A stretch of 64,000 nucleotides of DNA from Butyrivibrio sp. MC2021 (GTDB lineage Bacteria > Bacillota > Clostridia > Lachnospirales > Lachnospiraceae). The number at the start of each line of letters is the position of its first letter. Positions within the stretch are counted from its first letter, which is position 1. The stretch lies in the NCBI RefSeq assembly GCF_000621605.1, contig NZ_KK211315.1, positions 80,062 to 144,061 of the forward strand. The letters run 5' to 3'. The notes below the pieces were generated by a model. The model was not told the origin of the DNA. It did no database searches and worked only from the letters and a program-made list of their open reading frames with translations. Of this stretch, positions 35,563 to 45,051 are shown piece by piece. A program made the translations under genes and the position numbers.

Positions 35563-36966
35563 TTACGCTCTCCTGCTTTTGAAAATGTAAAAACAGAATA
35601 ATGCCGCAGCTGCAGCAATTCCTATGGGATATGCTATTGTTCCTGATATGCCAAAGCCCTCGCCTGCCATAAGGATATAGGTCACGCTGACCGCGGTCAT
35701 AAAGGTGGCGGGCAGAGCTGTCACAAGGCTATAAAGCTTATTTTCTACCTTCTTCAGAAGATATGCAGTGGCTACCCACAGGGATATCATTGCCAGGGTC
35801 TGATTGCTCCAGGAAAAATATCTCCAGAGTACGTCGAAATCCTGCTGAGTAAGGAAGGCGCCTATCGCCAGCAGGGGCAAGGTGATGATAAGACGATTGC
35901 GGATGTGCTTTTGATCAAGTCCTGTTATCTCAGCAAGGATTAGCCTTGCGGAACGAAAAGCGGTGTCTCCTGAGGTGATGGGACAGGCCACAACGCCAAC
36001 TATGGCAAGGACCGCTCCTATGGGCCCCAGTACTCCTGTTGAGATCTCATATACAACTCCTGCCTGGCCAAGTTCACCGATAGCCTGGGAAAGTCCGCCG
36101 GTGGCGCCGTAAAATGCCACTCCGCCTGCTGCCCAGATAAGGGCTATTACGGACTCTGACAGCATTGCTCCGTAGAACACCTTTCTTCCCAGCTTCTCAG
36201 ACTGGATGCACTTAGCTATGAGCGGGGACTGTGTAGCGTGAAAACCTGAAATGGCGCCGCAGGCCACGGTTATGAACATAAAGGGCCATATGGGCAGGTT
36301 CTTGGGATGAAGGTTCTCAAAGGTAATCTCAGGTATTGTATAGCCGCCCTTTAGGATTCCCACCACGATGCCCACTGCCATAGTGATGAGAACCACTCCG
36401 AATATGGGATAAAATCTTCCAATGATCTTATCTATTGGAAGAAGGGTTGCCAGAATATAGTAAATAAGGATAACAACGATCCAGAAGGTCATGCCTAAGG
36501 CCCCGGGGGTAAGCTTTGTAAGAAGGGCTGCCGGCGAAGTCACAAAAACTGTACCTGTAAGCACCAGAAGGACCACTGAAAAGAGTCTCATGATCCATTT
36601 GGCTCCTGAACCCAGATATATTCCGCTTAGCTGTGCAATGGATGCTCCATCATGCCTTTCGGAGATCATTCCGGACATATAGTCATGAACACCACCGCCC
36701 AGCACTGCTCCAAATATGATCCATAAGAACACCACAGGACCAAAGCAGGCTCCCATAATGGCTCCGAAAATAGGCCCGGTGCCTGCAATATTAAGAAGCT
36801 GCACCAGAAAGGCCTTCCAGGTGGGCATGGGCATGAAATCCACGCCGTCCTGCCTTGTATAGGCAGGGGTCTTCCTGTCATCCGGTCCGAAAACCTTCTC
36901 CACAAGCCTTCCATAGAACGAATATCCTAAAATAAGAACTGCCAATGATAAAGCTAATGATATCAT
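35563..36966 (-). CDS. cstA: CstA-family carbon-starvation transporter
   Basis: 467 residues with about 13 membrane spans. Family hallmarks: GRLVEKVFGPDDRKTPAYTR with the DGVDF motif, LNIAGTGPIFGAIMGACFGP, GGGVHDYMSGMISERHDG, HATQSPLIAKC and CPITSGDTAFRSARLILAE. CstA proteins import pyruvate or peptides during nutrient limitation; this is the shorter Firmicutes form. The start at 36966 is chosen for GGGAGG 7 nt upstream, rather than 36990. Paired with ansA downstream and divergent from the PRPP-synthetase-like gene. Confidence 0.93.
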   Translation of the reverse strand: MISLALSLAVLILGYSFYGRLVEKVFGPDDRKTPAYTRQDGVDFMPMPTWKAFLVQLLNIAGTGPIFGAIMGACFGPVVFLWIIFGAVLGGGVHDYMSGMISERHDGASIAQLSGIYLGSGAKWIMRLFSVVLLVLTGTVFVTSPAALLTKLTPGALGMTFWIVVILIYYILATLLPIDKIIGRFYPIFGVVLITMAVGIVVGILKGGYTIPEITFENLHPKNLPIWPFMFITVACGAISGFHATQSPLIAKCIQSEKLGRKVFYGAMLSESVIALIWAAGGVAFYGATGGLSQAIGELGQAGVVYEISTGVLGPIGAVLAIVGVVACPITSGDTAFRSARLILAEITGLDQKHIRNRLIITLPLLAIGAFLTQQDFDVLWRYFSWSNQTLAMISLWVATAYLLKKVENKLYSLVTALPATFMTAVSVTYILMAGEGFGISGTIAYPIGIAAAAALFCFYIFKSRRA

Positions 36967-37097
36967 ATGCTCACCTCCCAAAATCTGCATTTATTCTGGG
37001 TTTCTCGCACTTCTGTCCATATTAAGTTTACCATATTTCGCATATTTCTTTTGTTAAAAATAAATAATTTTGTTAAAATTAAAGCGGAGGGTTTACT

Positions 37098-38198
37098 ATG
37101 AGCAGCGATAGTAATTTAGGAATCATTTCACTGGAATCTTATATAGATAAAGCAAAGAGAATAAATCAGATATTATGCGGCTGGCGTCATCAAGACAATT
37201 TTCTTATAGACGTTCAATGTCCAAGATTTGCAAGCGGCGAGGCAAAGGCCGTAATCAAGCAGTCTGTCCGCAACAAGGATATCTATATCATTGTGGATGT
37301 CTGCAACAATTCACTGAAATACAAGATGGACGGCGAGCTTAACAGAATGTCCCCGGATGATCACTATCAGGACCTAAAGCGCGTCATCGCAGCCTGCAAC
37401 GGTAAAGCAAAACGGATTACCGTGATAATGCCTTTTTTATATGAAAGCAGGCAGCATCGCAAAACAGCCCGAGAATCCCTGGACTGCGCAGTAATGCTCA
37501 ACGAGCTGCAATTTCTCGGTGTGGACAACATCGTTACTTTTGATGCCCATGACCCAAGAATGCAGAACGTGCTTCCCTTAAACGGCATAGAAAACATCTC
37601 TCCCGCCCTTCAGTTTACTCAGGCTCTTTTGACGGAATATGAAGATATAAAGATAGGTCCTGAACACCTTATGTTCATTGCCCCGGACGAAGGTGCCACT
37701 GAGCGAGTAGTATTTTTTGCCTCGGTATTCGGGGTAAATATCGGGATGTTCTATAAAAGAAGAGATTATGCGAACATTGTTGACGGCACCAATCCCATAA
37801 TAGCCCATGATTTTTGCGGCGGTGACCTTCAGGGCCTCGATGCCATTGTTGTTGACGATATGATAGCTTCCGGAGGAAGCATTATTGATGTGTGCAAACA
37901 AATAAAAGACCGCGGCGCAAAGAGAATCTTCATCTTTGCCACCTTCGGTCTTTTCTCCAGTGGATTCGATAAGCTGGATATAGCCTACGAAGAAGGGCTC
38001 TTCGACAGGATCTTTACCACCAACCTGATATATCAAAAGCCTGAGCTTCTCGAAAAGAAGTACTACTACGGCGTCAACATGAATCAATATATGGCCGCCA
38101 TAATAGATACCCTTAATCACCACAGTTCCATGCAAGCCCTCACCAAGCCTGCGGCGCGCATTCGGGAAACCATAAGGAACTATAAGCGCCCTGAATGA
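37098..38198 (+). CDS. prs: Ribose-phosphate pyrophosphokinase (PRPP synthetase) family
   Basis: 366 residues, longer than the usual 315. It has FASGEAKAVIKQSVRNKDIYII, VIMPFLYESRQHRK (ATP-site region), FDAHDPRMQN and the PRPP loop IVVDDMIASGGSI. The KRX-type catalytic lysine region reads YKRRDYANIV. PRPP feeds purine, pyrimidine, histidine and tryptophan synthesis. Lachnospiraceae often carry such an extended second copy, so it may be a divergent paralogue rather than the main enzyme. GGAGG is 7 nt upstream. Its stop codon touches that of the convergent kinase gene. Confidence 0.87.
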   Translation: MSSDSNLGIISLESYIDKAKRINQILCGWRHQDNFLIDVQCPRFASGEAKAVIKQSVRNKDIYIIVDVCNNSLKYKMDGELNRMSPDDHYQDLKRVIAACNGKAKRITVIMPFLYESRQHRKTARESLDCAVMLNELQFLGVDNIVTFDAHDPRMQNVLPLNGIENISPALQFTQALLTEYEDIKIGPEHLMFIAPDEGATERVVFFASVFGVNIGMFYKRRDYANIVDGTNPIIAHDFCGGDLQGLDAIVVDDMIASGGSIIDVCKQIKDRGAKRIFIFATFGLFSSGFDKLDIAYEEGLFDRIFTTNLIYQKPELLEKKYYYGVNMNQYMAAIIDTLNHHSSMQALTKPAARIRETIRNYKRPE

Positions 38199-39623
38199 TC
38201 AGGACAGTGCTACGGAAAAAACATTTAATTCATCGGCTCTGCGATAATCCAGGGTTCCGCCGTGTTTCTCCATAATCTTACGGGATATGGCAAGGCCAAG
38301 GCCTGTCCCGCCGTCGGTTTTCCTTGTCTTGTCGCCCCTTGCAAAGGCCTCAAAGAGCCTTGGGATGAACTCCTCTGCTATGGGCTCCCCATCATCGGAA
38401 ACCTCCACCAGAATACGGTCTTCATCCCGGGAGACCTTAATCCCTATGTTCCGGCCTGTGACATTGTATTTTCCTGCATTGGACAGCAGATTATGGATGA
38501 CTCTGACAAAAAGCTGCGGATCAACCTCAGTAAATATGGGCTCATCGGGAATATCTATATCGAAATCCCTGCCCCCCTCTGTAAGGTCCTCATAGAATTC
38601 CACGCAGATCCTGCGTATAAGCTCGCAAACATCGGTGTTCTCCGGACTTAGCTTGTAATCATCGCTCTCCATCTTGAGACTGGTATTCATGTCATCAATA
38701 AGAGTACAGATCCTCTCTGACTTCATGCGGATCGTTCTGTAGTATTCAGGTCTTTTCTCCTCCCCCACAAGGCCCTCTTCAAGGGCACAGATACTTCCCT
38801 TTATAGAAGCTATGGGGTTCTTGATATCGTGGGCCAGCTCCAGCAGCATCTGGTTTCTGCTCTGCTCCACCCTGTGCTTTGCTTCTTCGCTCTCCTTGAG
38901 CTTTTTTGCCATAAGATTAAAGCGGTCCCGGATGTTCTCAAACTCTCTGTCGGTGCTGTAATCTATCACCACATCCCTTTTTCCCTCGCTAACCTCGTCC
39001 ATGCCTGCCATAAGGAGCTTCAGAGGCTTGTCGATGTGCTTTTTCAGGTAAAAGCTGATGGCCACCACCTCTGCAATGAATACCACAAGAAACATGATAA
39101 AAATGCCGTTGGCGCCGCCATTTGTGCCATTGGTCAGCATGTAGGTAGCCTTGTAGGTCACCATATCGGAGGGGTAAAAAACGAGAAAGGTGTGCCTGGG
39201 GTCCCCTGCGAATCTGGCGCAGGCTGAGTAATAGCGCTTGTCCCCGGGGTCTCTGCGGGTGACAACAACTCCGTTATTGTTGTAGTCCACATAGCCGATG
39301 TCCACAAGCTCAGCCATCTCTGCGACACTGTAGACGTTTTTATCGGTCCTTTTCTCCCCGATGACGTTTATCACGTTGCCGTTCTCGTCCAGTTCCTCCA
39401 CCCAGCCGCCGACCCGGTTTAAGACCTCCAGGTCGTTGATTGTTCCGTCATTTCTGACCAGGGTCTGGGGAGATGCGTTTTCTATGCTGCCGTTACCCAG
39501 ATAAATAAGATAAGCCACAACTATGGCCAGATATATGAGCAGCGTTCCTGCAAGGAACACCACGAAGCTGGTCACCAGTCTGGAGAAGATACTTCTCTTG
39601 CGTTTTCTTTTTTCCCTTGTCAT
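38199..39623 (-). CDS. Two-component sensor histidine kinase
   Basis: 474 residues. A membrane span at about 14-35, extracytoplasmic sensor loop to about 175, second span, HAMP, HisKA (phospho-accepting His in ELAHDIKNPIASIKG) and HATPase_c with N box HNLLSNAGKY, G boxes VSDDGEPI and GGTGLGLAISRKI. Its start overlaps the stop of the response-regulator gene (ATGA, 39620-39623). By operon context it probably responds to a stress handled by the ABC transporter encoded upstream. Confidence 0.92.
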   Translation of the reverse strand: MTREKRKRKRSIFSRLVTSFVVFLAGTLLIYLAIVVAYLIYLGNGSIENASPQTLVRNDGTINDLEVLNRVGGWVEELDENGNVINVIGEKRTDKNVYSVAEMAELVDIGYVDYNNNGVVVTRRDPGDKRYYSACARFAGDPRHTFLVFYPSDMVTYKATYMLTNGTNGGANGIFIMFLVVFIAEVVAISFYLKKHIDKPLKLLMAGMDEVSEGKRDVVIDYSTDREFENIRDRFNLMAKKLKESEEAKHRVEQSRNQMLLELAHDIKNPIASIKGSICALEEGLVGEEKRPEYYRTIRMKSERICTLIDDMNTSLKMESDDYKLSPENTDVCELIRRICVEFYEDLTEGGRDFDIDIPDEPIFTEVDPQLFVRVIHNLLSNAGKYNVTGRNIGIKVSRDEDRILVEVSDDGEPIAEEFIPRLFEAFARGDKTRKTDGGTGLGLAISRKIMEKHGGTLDYRRADELNVFSVALS

Positions 39624-40312
39624 TTACTTTTGTCCTTTTCGAATTTATAACCAAGGCCTTTGACGGTCCTGATCATCACTGTGTCGTCGTCACTTTTTAT
39701 CTTATTTCTGAGGTTGCTGATATGGACCATGATCGTGCTGTCATCGGCCATATCTTCTCCCTCCCACACGTATTCGCATATCTGCTGTTTGGTAAAAATG
39801 TGCCCCGGATGGGACATAAGAAGTTCCAGAATCCTGTATTCGGTGCCGGTTAAGGACAGGGCTTCCCCATCCTTGGATACCGACCTGGCTACCATATCAA
39901 GCTCGATTCCAAAAGCTCTGCAGACCTTGGATTTTTCCTCATGATAATCGTAGCTCCTTCGAAGCTGAGCCTTAACTCTGGCCACAACCTCCAGGGGATT
40001 AAAGGGCTTTAATATATAATCATCTGCTCCCAGCTCCAGCCCAAGGATCTTGTCGTAGTCCTGGGTCTTGGCGGTGAGCATAATTGCCGGAACGTGGCTG
40101 AACTCGCGAACCTTCCTAAGAACGGAAAAGCCGTCTATGCCGGGCATCATAACATCCAGAAGCATCATGTGCGGATGCTCGGCCTTAAACAGCTCCAGGG
40201 CCGATATTCCGTTATCGGCCTTCAGGAGCTTTATTCCCTCTTTGTTCAAAAAAAGTTCCAGTGAATCCAGTATCTCCTTTTCATCATCCGCGGCAAGTAT
40301 TGTGTAATCCAT
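39620..40312 (-). CDS. OmpR/PhoB-type response regulator
   Basis: 230 residues. Receiver domain with acidic pair D9-D10, phospho-acceptor D53 (MLLDVMMPG), and the conserved Lys in YILKPF; the C-terminal winged helix (about 130-228) ends in VRTVKGLGYKFE-like sequence. Translationally coupled to the kinase downstream and 20 nt after the frameshifted HExxH gene, so all belong to the operon starting with the ABC transporter. Confidence 0.93.
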   Translation of the reverse strand: MDYTILAADDEKEILDSLELFLNKEGIKLLKADNGISALELFKAEHPHMMLLDVMMPGIDGFSVLRKVREFSHVPAIMLTAKTQDYDKILGLELGADDYILKPFNPLEVVARVKAQLRRSYDYHEEKSKVCRAFGIELDMVARSVSKDGEALSLTGTEYRILELLMSHPGHIFTKQQICEYVWEGEDMADDSTIMVHISNLRNKIKSDDDTVMIRTVKGLGYKFEKDKSK

Positions 40313-40332
40313 TTTTTCCCCAATCTGATAGT

Positions 40333-41230
40333 TTAGTTATTTACATTTTCTGCAATAACCTCCTCCAGAGCTCTGTCAAAACTGTAGGAAGTCTTCCAGT
40401 CGGGGTTGAGCTTGTCCAGCAGCATGCACTCCAGCATTCCGAGATGATAGTACTTGGCATTGCCGTCAGCGTATTTTGCGATGTTCTCAAGATACTCTTT
40501 TTCGTAGGCTTCACGGCCGTTCTCGCAGAGAGCAACTCCCGCTTCCACATAATAAGCGGATCCTTCGAGCATCTCATAGAAAGCCTCAGATTTTTTCTGG
40601 CTTTCGCTGAGCATGTCGTCTCTTTCCCCAACTATATCAATATATTCTATAGCAATTCTCCTGATATCGCCAGTGTTCTCTGCATTTATTGCCTCATATA
40701 ATTTTTCCAGTTTCCTTGTGAAAGATTTTTTGAGCTCAGGATCGTTATCCATCTGGGCTGCCAGCTCAGTTTCCGGCAAAATCCCCTCTCCTGCGTTCTC
40801 CAGCACGTTAAAAAAGGTGTTCTGATAGGCGTGGAAGCTCTCATGCCATATTACATATGAGAGCTGCTGCCCGCTGACAGCTGATATGTAAGCCCAGGTG
40901 TCGTATTCCGGAACCACCACCTGGAACTCATCCCCGTCCTGATACACACTGCCAACGAGCCCCCCCGTATACAGCCTCTCTATTGTAGGTTTCGTAGTCG
41001 CCATCGTTATAGCGCACTACTACTTCATTCTCTCCATCGGAAAAAGCTATTTTATAATCCAGGGGACAAAAGCCGTCAAAACCCATATTTCCGATCTCTT
41101 CATAATCCCTGGCCACTTTTTCCAGCTGCGCCTTATTGTTTTGTTTAAGCCCTCTTTCCGCTGTGGCAAAGCCTGATACCACCAGGGCTGCTCCTGCCAT
41201 TAAATAAATCACAAGTCCAAGCTTTTTCAT
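40333..41230 (-). pseudogene. Secreted HExxH-type metalloprotease-like protein, frameshifted in a G7 tract
   Basis: Two overlapping reading frames read as one protein if a single G is removed from the run of seven at 40960-40966 (C on the plus strand). The 5' part (start 41230, after GAGG) begins MKKLGLVIYLMAGAALVVSG, a signal or anchor segment, up to REAVYGG. The other frame continues LVGSVYQDGDEFQVVVPEYD and contains IWHESFHAYQ, an HExxH-like zinc site. The joined product would be about 298 residues. The shift may be a sequencing error, a real mutation or a phase-variable switch. It sits between the ABC permease (2 nt away) and the response regulator. Confidence 0.75.
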
Positions 41231-41232
41231 TG

Positions 41233-41988
41233 TTATGCTTCCTCTCTTCTGAATAAAAGTATGCCAAGGCCTGCGATCCATACTACCAAAAGGCCGATTA
41301 TTATCTCATGTACGTTTAAGAGCTTTCCCTGAACCAGATTTCCTGCCTGGGTGCTGATTCCTGCAAGATTAGGGATAAGGAGGATCACTCTTTTAAGGAT
41401 CATGCCGCCAATTCCGGTGGCTGCTGATGTGAGCAGTGTCAGCATGCTTCTGAAGGCTCCTCCGATAAGAAGAACTATCATGATCGCTCCGGTAAATACC
41501 GGCGGAAGCTTGATGGAAAGCGCTGTTGTCAGCATGCATACAATGGTTGTGTAGAGCATCATGAAAAGAACTGCTACAGCTAAAACTCCCAGGATATTGG
41601 AATAACCGTTTACTATTGCAAAAACTCCCATAGTAAAATAAAGGATGAAGCCTGAGATCCAGGAAACAAGCACGTTTCCTGCAGCAAGACTCATATGATA
41701 TCTGCTCTGTCCGATGCCCCTTGACCAGATCAGGTGGCTGGTGCGTCTCTCATATTCATCGGGGATGGTTGTGACCGACAGTGCCAGAGCAATGGCTCCG
41801 GCCAGGAAGTTTACGACATTTATCAGAATGGGAACAAGCACGTAGTAGTCCTTGATGTCTTTTCCCTCTATGGTAAGACTTCCCACATCCGTAGAAAAAA
41901 CGGCTACCACCAGAATTCCCAGAACTGTTGTGATGTACAGCATCTTCTTTCTTATCTTTTCTCTAACTACGTTAAGTGTGATCTCCAT
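41233..41988 (-). CDS. ABC-2-type transporter permease
   Basis: 251 residues with six membrane spans and the polar segment PDEYERRTSHLIWSRGIGQSRYH after the second span, typical of ABC-2 permeases that lack extracellular binding proteins. It works with the ATPase encoded 3 nt upstream. Neighbouring two-component genes suggest a drug, lantibiotic or envelope-stress export role, by inference. ATPase start, permease and the HExxH gene are nearly contiguous. Confidence 0.88.
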   Translation of the reverse strand: MEITLNVVREKIRKKMLYITTVLGILVVAVFSTDVGSLTIEGKDIKDYYVLVPILINVVNFLAGAIALALSVTTIPDEYERRTSHLIWSRGIGQSRYHMSLAAGNVLVSWISGFILYFTMGVFAIVNGYSNILGVLAVAVLFMMLYTTIVCMLTTALSIKLPPVFTGAIMIVLLIGGAFRSMLTLLTSAATGIGGMILKRVILLIPNLAGISTQAGNLVQGKLLNVHEIIIGLLVVWIAGLGILLFRREEA

Positions 41989-41991
41989 GTC

Positions 41992-42675
41992 TTACTCTTC
42001 CTCCCCTACAAGCCTGATGAATTTAGCTTCAAGGCTCTCGTCACTCTCATTTTTTGTCCAGGTATCAAGAACTGTGCCCTTTTTCATTATCACGCCTCTG
42101 TCACATACCTCCTCGATATCATGAAGGATGTGGGAGTTGATGATGATGGTTTTTCCTTTTTCCTTAAGGCTCTTAAGAAGCTCAAGATTGTGCTTTCCTC
42201 CCAGAGCATCAAGGCCGGCTGTGGGTTCGTCCAGAATCAGAATGTCCGGATCCTGTATAAGAGCCTGTGCCAGGGCCAGTCTCTGCACCATGCCCTTGGA
42301 GTAGTATTTTACCCTTGTCTTGGTATCCTCAAGGCCTGCAACTTCAAGAAGACTCTTAAGATAAGCCTTATCCTTTCTCTTCTTGTCTCCTTCAAGCCCT
42401 GCGTAATACTTCATGACTTCCATGGCTGTGAGATACGGCGGAAAATATGGGGTTTCCGGGGAATATCCGATTTTTGCTCCGTCTTCTATATCTATTTTTC
42501 CGGAGCTGATCTTGGTAAGACCAAGGATCATCTTTATGGTTGTGGTCTTGCCTGCTCCGTTTGCCCCAAGAAGTGCGAAAACTTCGCCTTTCTTTATGTC
42601 CAGTGACAGGCCGTCCACCACGGTGTTGTCCTTATATTTTTTTGTTACGTTTTCGATGTTTAGTACTGAATTCAT
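41992..42675 (-). CDS. ABC transporter ATP-binding protein
   Basis: 227 residues. Walker A GANGAGKT, signature YSKGMVQRLALAQAL (a variant LSGGQ), Walker B ILILDEPTAGLD and switch His in INSHILHDIEEV. First gene of the leftward operon; start 42675 is preferred over 42702 because AAGGAGGAGG lies upstream of it. Energises the ABC-2 permease encoded next. Confidence 0.93.
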   Translation of the reverse strand: MNSVLNIENVTKKYKDNTVVDGLSLDIKKGEVFALLGANGAGKTTTIKMILGLTKISSGKIDIEDGAKIGYSPETPYFPPYLTAMEVMKYYAGLEGDKKRKDKAYLKSLLEVAGLEDTKTRVKYYSKGMVQRLALAQALIQDPDILILDEPTAGLDALGGKHNLELLKSLKEKGKTIIINSHILHDIEEVCDRGVIMKKGTVLDTWTKNESDESLEAKFIRLVGEEE

Positions 42676-42727
42676 GTGACGCCTCCTCCTTACAGAGTTC
42701 ATGATAAAGGAGGAAGCATAAGAGTAT

Positions 42728-42899
42728 TTAAAGGGAACCTAAAGATAACCTAAAGATTTGGAAAAAATAAGTCTTATCGGTAACACCAATCTTCGCAATG
42801 ATGTCTTTAGCTTTCATTTCTCCGTTTTGAGCCAGCAGAGTAATTGTATCTGTCCGGTTCTTTCCCGAAGCTGAGACAAAATGGATTGTTGCTTGACAT
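42728..42899 (-). pseudogene. Relic of an AAA-type ATPase gene joined to a wHTH-like end
   Basis: From an ATG at 42899 with GGAG 5 nt upstream, one frame reads MSSNNPFCLSFGKEPDRY, like the start of a family of AAA ATPases (NPFxLxFGKxP-xYI). After about 18 codons the useful frame shifts, and TITLLAQNGEMKAKDIIAKI in a second frame resembles the winged-helix tail of such proteins. The central ATPase domain is missing. This is a deletion remnant, not a working gene. The remaining gap 42676-43204 holds the GTTAG repeats and no other feature I can support. Confidence 0.45.
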
Positions 42900-42920
42900 G
42901 GCGACTCCCTCTTAATCTGC

Positions 42921-42993
42921 GTTAGCATTTCAAATTTGCGTTAGATTTTGTTAGTATTTTACTTTTGTGTTAGATTGCGTTAGGATTCGTTAG
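42921..42993. repeat. Six GTTAG pentamers phased at about 10-bp steps
   Basis: GTTAG occurs at 42921, 42940, 42950, 42969, 42979 and 42989; the steps are 19, 10, 19, 10 and 10 bp, so all copies lie on nearly the same face of the helix. Several are preceded by GC (GCGTTAG). They lie directly upstream of the relic gene that starts at 42899. Phased repeats like this usually mark a cooperative protein-binding site. Confidence 0.6.
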
Positions 42994-43204
42994 TATTATT
43001 ATCTTTCGCAGCATTATCGCCATCAAACTTAGAGTTATTCTTAGGCTGGTGCCTTGATGAAGCCCTGACTACACCTATGACACTAGCAGATCATATGAAT
43101 AACTATAAGCTATAGTTCAACGTTATCCATAAGAAAGTCGAACAAATCAATAAGCATTACTCCCTTCTCATAACAATGGTATAGTCGAAATTTTCCAAAG
43201 ACTT

Positions 43205-44005
43205 TTACATATTACTATTTTGCATCTTCTTCACATACTCAATCACATCAAAATCAAAGGTTTCATTCAAATTATCAGCGGTGAGCATCTCTTTTCTATC
43301 CCCATGGAGCGTGAGTCTGCCGTCCTTAAGGTATGCGATCTCGTCCGCCATCTGGGCGGCCAGAAACAGATCGTGGAAAACGCAGATCATTGTTGGCATG
43401 TAGCTCTTGCCATCGGGCATGACCACAGGCTTTTTGCGCCAATCCTCCAGGTAATCCATAAGTTCTGACTGAACCTTCATATCAAGGTGGTTCATGGGCT
43501 CATCAAGAATAAGGATGGGGCTTCGCTGTGCCATGCATCTCGCGAGCATAACACGCTGGAGCTGGCCTCCGGAGAGCTTGTTAATGCTCTTCCCCGCGAT
43601 ATCCGTAAGCCCCAGGGACTGCAGCGTCTCTTCCACTATCTCCTTGTCCCTGTTTCGGCCAAAGGAAGTCCCATCACCCTGATGCATGTATCTTCCCTGC
43701 ATGACAGTCTCATAAACTGTATAAGAAAAATAAACTTGCGGCTTCTGGGAAAAGAAGCTGATATAGGAAGCTATCTCTTTTCTCTTCATCTGTCTGAGGT
43801 TCTTGCCGGCAATGGTTATATCTCCCGTGCTGTGGATAAAACCGCAGATAGCCCTAAGGAGCGTGGTCTTGCCGCAGCCGTTGCTGCCAAGAATGCTTAG
43901 GCACTTGCCCTCCTCAATGTCCAGAGAAATGTCTTTTATGATGTCTTTGCCGGGCTCGTAGCCTGCGCTGACGTTTGTTAAGGTAATAATGCTCTTCTTG
44001 TCCAT
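43205..44005 (-). CDS. Iron-siderophore ABC transporter ATP-binding protein (FecE type)
   Basis: 266 residues. Walker A GSNGCGKT, signature LSGGQLQRVMLARCM, Walker B ILILDEPMNHLD, and the switch His in CVFHDLFLAAQMAD. FecE/FepC-like proteins energise uptake of ferric siderophores, haem or cobalamin. Start 44005 follows the permease stop by one nucleotide (TGA-C-ATG) with AGGAG upstream, so the frame start at 44053 is rejected. Third gene of the uptake operon. Confidence 0.93.
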   Translation of the reverse strand: MDKKSIITLTNVSAGYEPGKDIIKDISLDIEEGKCLSILGSNGCGKTTLLRAICGFIHSTGDITIAGKNLRQMKRKEIASYISFFSQKPQVYFSYTVYETVMQGRYMHQGDGTSFGRNRDKEIVEETLQSLGLTDIAGKSINKLSGGQLQRVMLARCMAQRSPILILDEPMNHLDMKVQSELMDYLEDWRKKPVVMPDGKSYMPTMICVFHDLFLAAQMADEIAYLKDGRLTLHGDRKEMLTADNLNETFDFDVIEYVKKMQNSNM

Positions 44006-44006
44006 G

Positions 44007-45038
44007 TCAGCTCCTTTCCTTGAAATATACGAAAAGGAAAAATGGCGCGCCAAACAGGGCCGTTATGGCTCCTACCGGTATTTCCTGCGGAGCCAGTAGG
44101 GTTCTCGCCAGAAGATCCGCAATGCTCATCATAGCGCCTCCCACTATGGCAGTCATAGGGATCACGACTTTATGAGAAGATCCGAAAACTTTCCTTACAA
44201 CATGGGGCACCGCCAGGTCCACAAAACCTATAACTCCGGTAAAGCAGACCGCAATTCCAGTCAGCAGGGATGCGATAATAAGAAGCCTTTTCTTGGTTTT
44301 TTTTGCATCCACACCAAGAGCCATGGCGCCTTCATCCCCGAATGTAAGGATGTCCAGCTCCCTGCAGTACCTTATAGTAAGCACTATTCCAATCAGGAAA
44401 ACAACCAGTATTACCAGCACATGCTTATATTTCCGCCCGGAAAAAGAACCCATCTGCCACAGAATAAGTCTTTGCATATGGCTGTGGCTAAGAGAGCTGA
44501 GCATGGTAAGCATGGCATTTACAAACAGTGAAAAAATCATTCCGAAGAGAATGATGGTATGATTCTGAAAGCCTGTATCCAGGCGGCCTGCAATAAGAAT
44601 TACAAGAAGCACCGTCAAAAAGCCGCAGGTAAAGCCCACCACCGGAAGAAGCATGAAACCCAGCACGGAGCTGGATATTCCGCTGATGATAATAACTGCT
44701 GCCCCTAGGGATGCTCCGGAGGATACGCCCAGTGTATAGGATGAAGCCAGGGGATTTTGAAGGATTGCCTGAATGATGGCACCACTTACGGACAGCGCAG
44801 CGCCCACTAAAAATGCGCACAGCGCTCTTGGGATTCTGATATCCCATAAAATAGAAATATGCGAAGCCTCTATGGAATCATTTATCTTTAGTCCAAAAAG
44901 CTTCGCTCCTATGATGTTCAGGGTATCAGGAAGTGAGATTGATACACTTCCTATACAGATACCCATAATCAATGCTGCCAGTCCCAAAAGACAGGCAGCA
45001 CATATTTTGTTTGCAGTTTTTCCAGAGTTTTTTTCCAT
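44007..45038 (-). CDS. Iron-siderophore ABC transporter permease (FecCD family)
   Basis: 343 residues with about ten membrane spans. FecCD hallmarks: RIPRALCAFLVGAALSVSGAIIQAILQNPLASSYTLGVSSGA, the GAMALGVD segment and FTGVIGFVDLAVPHVVRKVFG, which docks the ATPase, then LLAPQEIPVGAITALFGAPFF. The start lies 13 nt after the binding lipoprotein gene on the same strand. Forms a homodimeric channel for the complex. Confidence 0.94.
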   Translation of the reverse strand: MEKNSGKTANKICAACLLGLAALIMGICIGSVSISLPDTLNIIGAKLFGLKINDSIEASHISILWDIRIPRALCAFLVGAALSVSGAIIQAILQNPLASSYTLGVSSGASLGAAVIIISGISSSVLGFMLLPVVGFTCGFLTVLLVILIAGRLDTGFQNHTIILFGMIFSLFVNAMLTMLSSLSHSHMQRLILWQMGSFSGRKYKHVLVILVVFLIGIVLTIRYCRELDILTFGDEGAMALGVDAKKTKKRLLIIASLLTGIAVCFTGVIGFVDLAVPHVVRKVFGSSHKVVIPMTAIVGGAMMSIADLLARTLLAPQEIPVGAITALFGAPFFLFVYFKERS

Positions 45039-45051
45039 AAAACTCCTATTC

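Noticed and set aside
37051..37079. TTGTTA-N17-TAAAAT as the prs promoter
   Set aside because: The hexamers fit but the start of transcription would fall on the ribosome site GGAGG, so the assignment is doubtful.
41734..42606. Plus-strand frame of 290 codons opposite the ABC genes
   Set aside because: Antisense to two clear ABC genes with full motifs; Cys/Phe/Ser-rich shadow translation.
42728..42928. 66-codon frame as an intact gene
   Set aside because: Parts of two frames resemble ends of one larger ATPase family; the frame itself has no ribosome site and is better read as a relic.
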